This document shows, piece by piece, positions 15,291 through 18,584 of a stretch of 18,584 bases of DNA. Under the pieces are notes generated by a model. That model did not search any database, had not been told where the DNA came from, and saw only the letters and a list, made by a program, of their open reading frames with translations. The DNA comes from Vitreoscilla sp. (lineage in GTDB: Bacteria > Pseudomonadota > Gammaproteobacteria > Burkholderiales > Neisseriaceae). The stretch is taken from assembly GCA_030150505.1 (NCBI GenBank), contig JASLFS010000070.1, positions 1 to 18,584 on the forward strand, given 5' to 3'. The first letter of the stretch is position 1; every line of letters starts with the position of its first letter. Position numbers and translations under genes: made by a program.

Positions 15291-16181
15291 ATGAAATTTA
15301 CCTTATCACCTGATATCACAGCTTCATGGCTAGCAACCGCCTCACAACACTTCCCATCAATCTTAAAAACACGAGCGATTGATAGCAACAAAGGGACTTT
15401 TGGAAATGTTGCCATGATTGGTAGTAGCCAAGGCATGACTGGTGCCATTGTTTTATCCAGCGTCGCTGCCTTATACAGTGGCGCAGGAAGAGTCTGGCTT
15501 GGTTTTACTCAACCCACCTTACCTATTCCCTATATTACCGATCACCCTGAGCTTATGCTTCACACTGCTGACGATTTGCTTCAACAACCACATTTCTCGG
15601 CTATTGGTATCGGCTGTGGTATGAATACCAGCACACAAAGTGAACAAGTTTTACAAAACTGGCTAAACATCAACAATAGCTCATTAATTTTAGATGCTGA
15701 TGCTTTAAATATTATAGCAAAATGGCAAACTTTGCCTGATACTCAAAACACACGAGTTCTCACTCCCCATCCACTAGAAGCTGCTAGATTACTACAATGT
15801 TCCGTTGAAGATATTCAATCAAACCGTCTAGCTGCTGCCTTTCAAATAGCCAAGCAATACCAAACTTGGGTTGTATTAAAAGGCTATCAAACCATTGTAG
15901 CTAATGAAAAAGAATGGTTTTACCAAAACGAGAGTGGAAACGCAGGATTGGCAACAGCTGGTAGTGGAGATGTTTTAACCGGTATTATATCTGGCTTATT
16001 TGCACAAGGCATTTCCCCACAAGAAGCCATTTGTGGTGGTGTTTGGCTACATGGTGCAGCGGCTGATTTATTGGTTTCAAATGGCATTGGTCCCATTGGC
16101 CTAACAGCTCATGAACTCGCAGCAGCAATACGCTGGATCAGAAATTACTTGGTTCATCAGGCCAACAACACTTTGCTTTAG
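15291..16181 (+). CDS. nnrD: ADP-dependent NAD(P)H-hydrate dehydratase (single-domain)
   Basis: I choose the ATG at 15291, one base after the dinB stop, giving 296 residues; a TTG at 15270 would add seven residues overlapping dinB. The protein is a lone YjeF C-terminal domain (ribokinase-like fold) that by family knowledge dehydrates damaged S-NAD(P)HX back to NAD(P)H. Motifs: NKGTFGNVAMIGSSQGMTGA (33-52), DADALN (135-140), TPHPLE (158-163) and GNAGLATAGSGDVL (216-229, nucleotide site and catalytic Asp). The epimerase (NnrE) domain fused to it in E. coli is absent; its gene must lie elsewhere if present. Confidence 0.9.
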   Translation: MKFTLSPDITASWLATASQHFPSILKTRAIDSNKGTFGNVAMIGSSQGMTGAIVLSSVAALYSGAGRVWLGFTQPTLPIPYITDHPELMLHTADDLLQQPHFSAIGIGCGMNTSTQSEQVLQNWLNINNSSLILDADALNIIAKWQTLPDTQNTRVLTPHPLEAARLLQCSVEDIQSNRLAAAFQIAKQYQTWVVLKGYQTIVANEKEWFYQNESGNAGLATAGSGDVLTGIISGLFAQGISPQEAICGGVWLHGAAADLLVSNGIGPIGLTAHELAAAIRWIRNYLVHQANNTLL

Positions 16182-16191
16182 AAAGAAGAAC

Positions 16192-16533
16192 ATGAACAAA
16201 ATACTATTTTCAGCAACCATTTGCAGCATCTTCTTACTCGGAGCATGTTCCAAAACAGAAGAACAAGAAAGATTTGCTAAATTCTCCCCGTTCAAGCAAA
16301 AATTCATACATGCTTGCATCAAACCCATTAGAACATCACCGCAAATGAAACCACAAATTCAAGCATTTTGTGAATGTACATTTGATGACCTTGTTGTCCA
16401 ATTAGGAAATGAGGAAAACCTTGCCAGCATTGAAAAAAGCATTGGCAAAAAAGATAAAAATGCCATAGAAAAACTACAGCAAGCCACATTAGTATCCACT
16501 AAAAAATGCCAATTGCTATTAGATAAAAAATGA
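16192..16533 (+). CDS. Small predicted lipoprotein with CxC motif, unknown function
   Basis: ATG 16192 with AGAAGAA upstream, 10 bp after the dehydratase stop. The 113-residue product has a type II signal peptide: basic start MNK, hydrophobic core, lipobox LGAC with C19 as the lipidated residue. The mature part is soluble, highly charged and probably helical. It carries four further cysteines, C42, C60, C62 (FCECTFDDL) and C106 (KKCQLLL), a set that could form two disulphides in the periplasm. S20 after the lipidated Cys suggests outer-membrane sorting under the +2 rule. I recognise no named family. Earlier in-frame starts overlap the dehydratase gene and would lose the signal peptide. Confidence 0.8.
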   Translation: MNKILFSATICSIFLLGACSKTEEQERFAKFSPFKQKFIHACIKPIRTSPQMKPQIQAFCECTFDDLVVQLGNEENLASIEKSIGKKDKNAIEKLQQATLVSTKKCQLLLDKK

Positions 16534-16596
16534 TTATTTCCCCTATTTCTCTCACTCGGTTAAAATAATGCTTTCCTTTATATTTAGGTTTGGGCA

Positions 16597-17448
16597 ATGC
16601 TAAGTTATCGCCACGCCTTTCATGCCGGCAACCATGCCGACATTCTGAAACATTTATGTCTTTATCTGGTTCAAAGCTACTTTAATCAAAAAGACAAACC
16701 CTATTGGTACATTGATACCCATGCGGGAATTGGGTTGTATCAATTAGATAGCAAAGAATCCACCAAGGTAAATGAACACCTAGGTGGAATATCTATATTA
16801 AGACAACAACAAAATTTGCCAACAATATTGCAAGATTTCATTCAGTCAATTGATGAGAACTTACCAGAGCCCAGCAATCAATATTATGCTGGCTCACCAT
16901 TTATTGCGGCAAATCTGATACGTGAACAAGATAAAATGCGCTTGTATGAGCTGCATCCTCAAGATGTTGGATTCCTAGAAAACAATATTCATGAACGTAA
17001 AATGAATAAACAAACCACCATTAACAACCAAGATGGTTTTAAAGGTTTAATATCATTGTTGCCGCCTCCAACACGCAGAGCCATTGTTCTAATTGATCCT
17101 CCTTATGAAGTTAAAACGGACTATCAACAAGTTATCAAAACATTACAAGATGCTTTAAAACGTTTTAATACCGGCTGCTATATGATTTGGTTTCCTGTTT
17201 TAACTCGAGAGGAAAGCCAAAATTTTCCACAAGCTTTACAAAAACTAGGGATTGATAATTACCTGCACGTGCAATTACATGTTCACGCACCAAGAGCTGA
17301 TGGCTTTGGTATGCATGGCAGTGGCATGTGGATTATTAACCCACCCTACAATTTACCTGAACAATTAGAAAGTGTTTTGCCAACAATTTGTCAGTTGCTA
17401 AAACAAGACAATACCGCACACTTTAAACTTCATTATAATATTCGTTAA
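16597..17448 (+). CDS. rlmJ: 23S rRNA m6A2030 methyltransferase RlmJ
   Basis: 283 residues (E. coli RlmJ, formerly YhiR, is 280). It methylates N6 of A2030 in 23S rRNA using S-adenosylmethionine. The family start MLSYRHAFHAGNHADILKH is intact; YIDTHAGIGLYQL (38-50) is the cofactor site and DPPY (167-170) the catalytic motif IV. YAGSPFIAANLIREQDKMRLYELHP and GFGMHGSGMWIINPPY are also characteristic. It starts 63 bp after the lipoprotein gene and lies just upstream of fbp. The window therefore holds two 23S rRNA m6A enzymes (with RlmF), not adjacent. Confidence 0.95.
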   Translation: MLSYRHAFHAGNHADILKHLCLYLVQSYFNQKDKPYWYIDTHAGIGLYQLDSKESTKVNEHLGGISILRQQQNLPTILQDFIQSIDENLPEPSNQYYAGSPFIAANLIREQDKMRLYELHPQDVGFLENNIHERKMNKQTTINNQDGFKGLISLLPPPTRRAIVLIDPPYEVKTDYQQVIKTLQDALKRFNTGCYMIWFPVLTREESQNFPQALQKLGIDNYLHVQLHVHAPRADGFGMHGSGMWIINPPYNLPEQLESVLPTICQLLKQDNTAHFKLHYNIR

Positions 17449-17476
17449 TACAATTAACTGAACAAGGATTACCCTG

Positions 17477-18460
17477 ATGTTACACCAAAAATTTACCGAT
17501 TTTTTACCACAACATTTATCAGAAAACCATTTACCAGAAGCCTTGGGTACCGTGGTAAAAAGCGTTGTAAATGCCTGTTTAGAAATTAGTGATCAAGTTC
17601 GTGAAGGTGCATTAGCTGGTATCATTGGCGCAGCAGGCACTGGCAATATTCAAGGTGAAGACCAACAAAAACTAGATGTCATCGCCAATGACATTATGAT
17701 TAAAAATCTATCTAGTAACACCCATGTAGCTGGTTTAGCTTCTGAAGAAGAAGACTCATTTGTTGCAGCGAATGCAGAAGGACAATATTTAGTATTATTT
17801 GACCCATTAGATGGCTCATCTAATATTAATGTTAATATTTCTGTTGGTACAATCTTCTCGATTTTGTCAAAATCTGCAGGTGAACTAAGCACAGAGTCAT
17901 TCCTACAAAAAGGACGTGACCAAGTAGCCAGTGGCTATGTTTTATATGGCCCACAAACTCAAATGGTTCTTTGCTTAAAACATGGTGTTTTTGTATTCAC
18001 TTTAAACAATCAGCATCAATTTATTTTGACTCAAATGCAGCCAGTTGTACCTCATGCAACCAAAGAGTTTGCGATTAATATGTCAAATCAACGCCATTGG
18101 GAACAGCCAATGCAAGAATATATTGCTGAATTATTAGCTGGAGAGGAAGGTTCTCGAGGCAAAAATTACAATATGCGCTGGGTTGCTTCAATGGTTGCTG
18201 AAATTCACCGTATTTTAATGCGCGGTGGCTTGTTTACTTACCCTAAAGATAGCCGCGATCCAAGCAAAGCAGGAAAACTACGCCTAATGTACGAAGCAAA
18301 TCCATTAAGCTTAATTATTGAACAATCTGGCGGCATGTCGACTAATGCTTATGGCAATATCCTAGATATTCAACCAGATGGCTTGCATCAACGAGTAGCT
18401 GTAATTTTAGGTAGTGCGGAAGAAGTTAACTATGTAACTGACAAGCATAAACGCTCTTAA
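17477..18460 (+). CDS. fbp: Fructose-1,6-bisphosphatase class I
   Basis: 327 residues, usual for bacterial class I enzymes. It removes the 1-phosphate of fructose 1,6-bisphosphate in gluconeogenesis, using Mg2+. Metal and phosphate motifs are present: SEEE (89-92), DPLDGSSN (109-116, D109 and D112), GLFTYP (251-256) and RLMYEANPLS (269-278, metal ligand E273). The ATG has AAGGAT 7 bases upstream. It follows rlmJ by 28 bp, so the two may share a transcript. Confidence 0.96.
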   Translation: MLHQKFTDFLPQHLSENHLPEALGTVVKSVVNACLEISDQVREGALAGIIGAAGTGNIQGEDQQKLDVIANDIMIKNLSSNTHVAGLASEEEDSFVAANAEGQYLVLFDPLDGSSNINVNISVGTIFSILSKSAGELSTESFLQKGRDQVASGYVLYGPQTQMVLCLKHGVFVFTLNNQHQFILTQMQPVVPHATKEFAINMSNQRHWEQPMQEYIAELLAGEEGSRGKNYNMRWVASMVAEIHRILMRGGLFTYPKDSRDPSKAGKLRLMYEANPLSLIIEQSGGMSTNAYGNILDIQPDGLHQRVAVILGSAEEVNYVTDKHKRS

Positions 18461-18492
18461 AATACACTCAATTCAAATAAGGAGCATTCATT

Positions 18493-18584
18493 ATGCGTGG
18501 TCATTGCTTATGCCAAGCCATAGAATATGAAGTTGATGCCATTGGAACCATTAAATTTTGCCATTGTCGCACTTGCCAGCTTGC
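18493..18584 (+). CDS. GFA-family (DUF636, Mss4-like) zinc protein, N-terminal part (cut by window edge)
   Basis: ATG 18493 with a strong AAGGAG ribosome site; 30 complete codons before the window ends. The sequence MRGHCLCQAIEYEV followed by KFCHCRTCQL gives the zinc-ligand pattern C5-x-C7 and C23-x-C25-x2-C28 typical of the glutathione-dependent formaldehyde-activating enzyme/CENP-V fold. Many members have unknown substrates, so no specific activity is claimed. Confidence 0.8.
   Translation, partial: MRGHCLCQAIEYEVDAIGTIKFCHCRTCQL

Noticed and set aside
1..18584. Neisseriaceae DUS (such as GCCGTCTGAA or GCAGCCTGAA) or Pasteurellaceae USS (AAGTGCGGT) as clues to the genus
   Set aside because: No full copy was seen, whereas genomes using them have roughly one per kilobase; CCTGAA occurrences fall in ordinary codons.

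Overview
The window looks like ordinary chromosome from an AT-rich Gram-negative bacterium, most likely a beta- or gammaproteobacterium. The grounds are the housekeeping proteins (DbpA, long-type ArgG, ClpS/ClpA, ElaA, XerD ending in HHPRA, RlmF, RlmJ, class I Fbp), all close to proteobacterial forms. The genus cannot be fixed. No full Neisseriaceae DUS or Pasteurellaceae USS uptake sequence was found by eye. No insertion sequence, prophage, CRISPR array or defence island was seen.

Layout. 1-809 (minus): a GTG-started, probably membrane-anchored Mrr-type nuclease is followed 3 bp later by the truncated start of rlmF. 810-1346: AT-rich and gene-free. 1347-2738 (plus): dbpA. It shares a bidirectional terminator with argG (2849-4204, minus). 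4205-4709: AT-rich and gene-free. 4710-4784 (plus): a structurally unusual tRNA-Cys, whose terminator is shared with convergent gldA (4843-5946, minus). 6083-7552 (minus): a DASS/SLC13 anion transporter, divergent from a TetR-family regulator (7944-8567, plus) across 391 bp that hold several dyads and a Fur-like box. 8573-12251 (minus): def, elaA, clpA and clpS, transcribed in the order clpS-clpA-elaA-def. Divergent from clpS is a cold-shock protein gene (12469-12672, plus) with an apparently highly structured leader.

12835-16533 (plus) is a very tight run: ogt, xerD, dinB, a lone NAD(P)H-hydrate dehydratase gene, then a small lipoprotein gene, with gaps of 0, 1, 1 and 10 bp. It groups alkylation repair, chromosome-dimer resolution, translesion synthesis and nucleotide-cofactor repair. 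16597-18460 (plus): rlmJ and fbp. The start of a GFA-family zinc protein runs off the end of the window.

The two observations most worth a second look are non-coding. First, the tRNA-Cys has an A19/U56 pair replacing G19/C56, a bulged C in the T stem and a possible extra C26-G44 pair. Second, the leader of the csp gene can form a long nested hairpin with a UUCG apex and also an alternative helix that crosses it, which would suit a temperature-responsive or attenuation switch. No entirely new gene system is evident.
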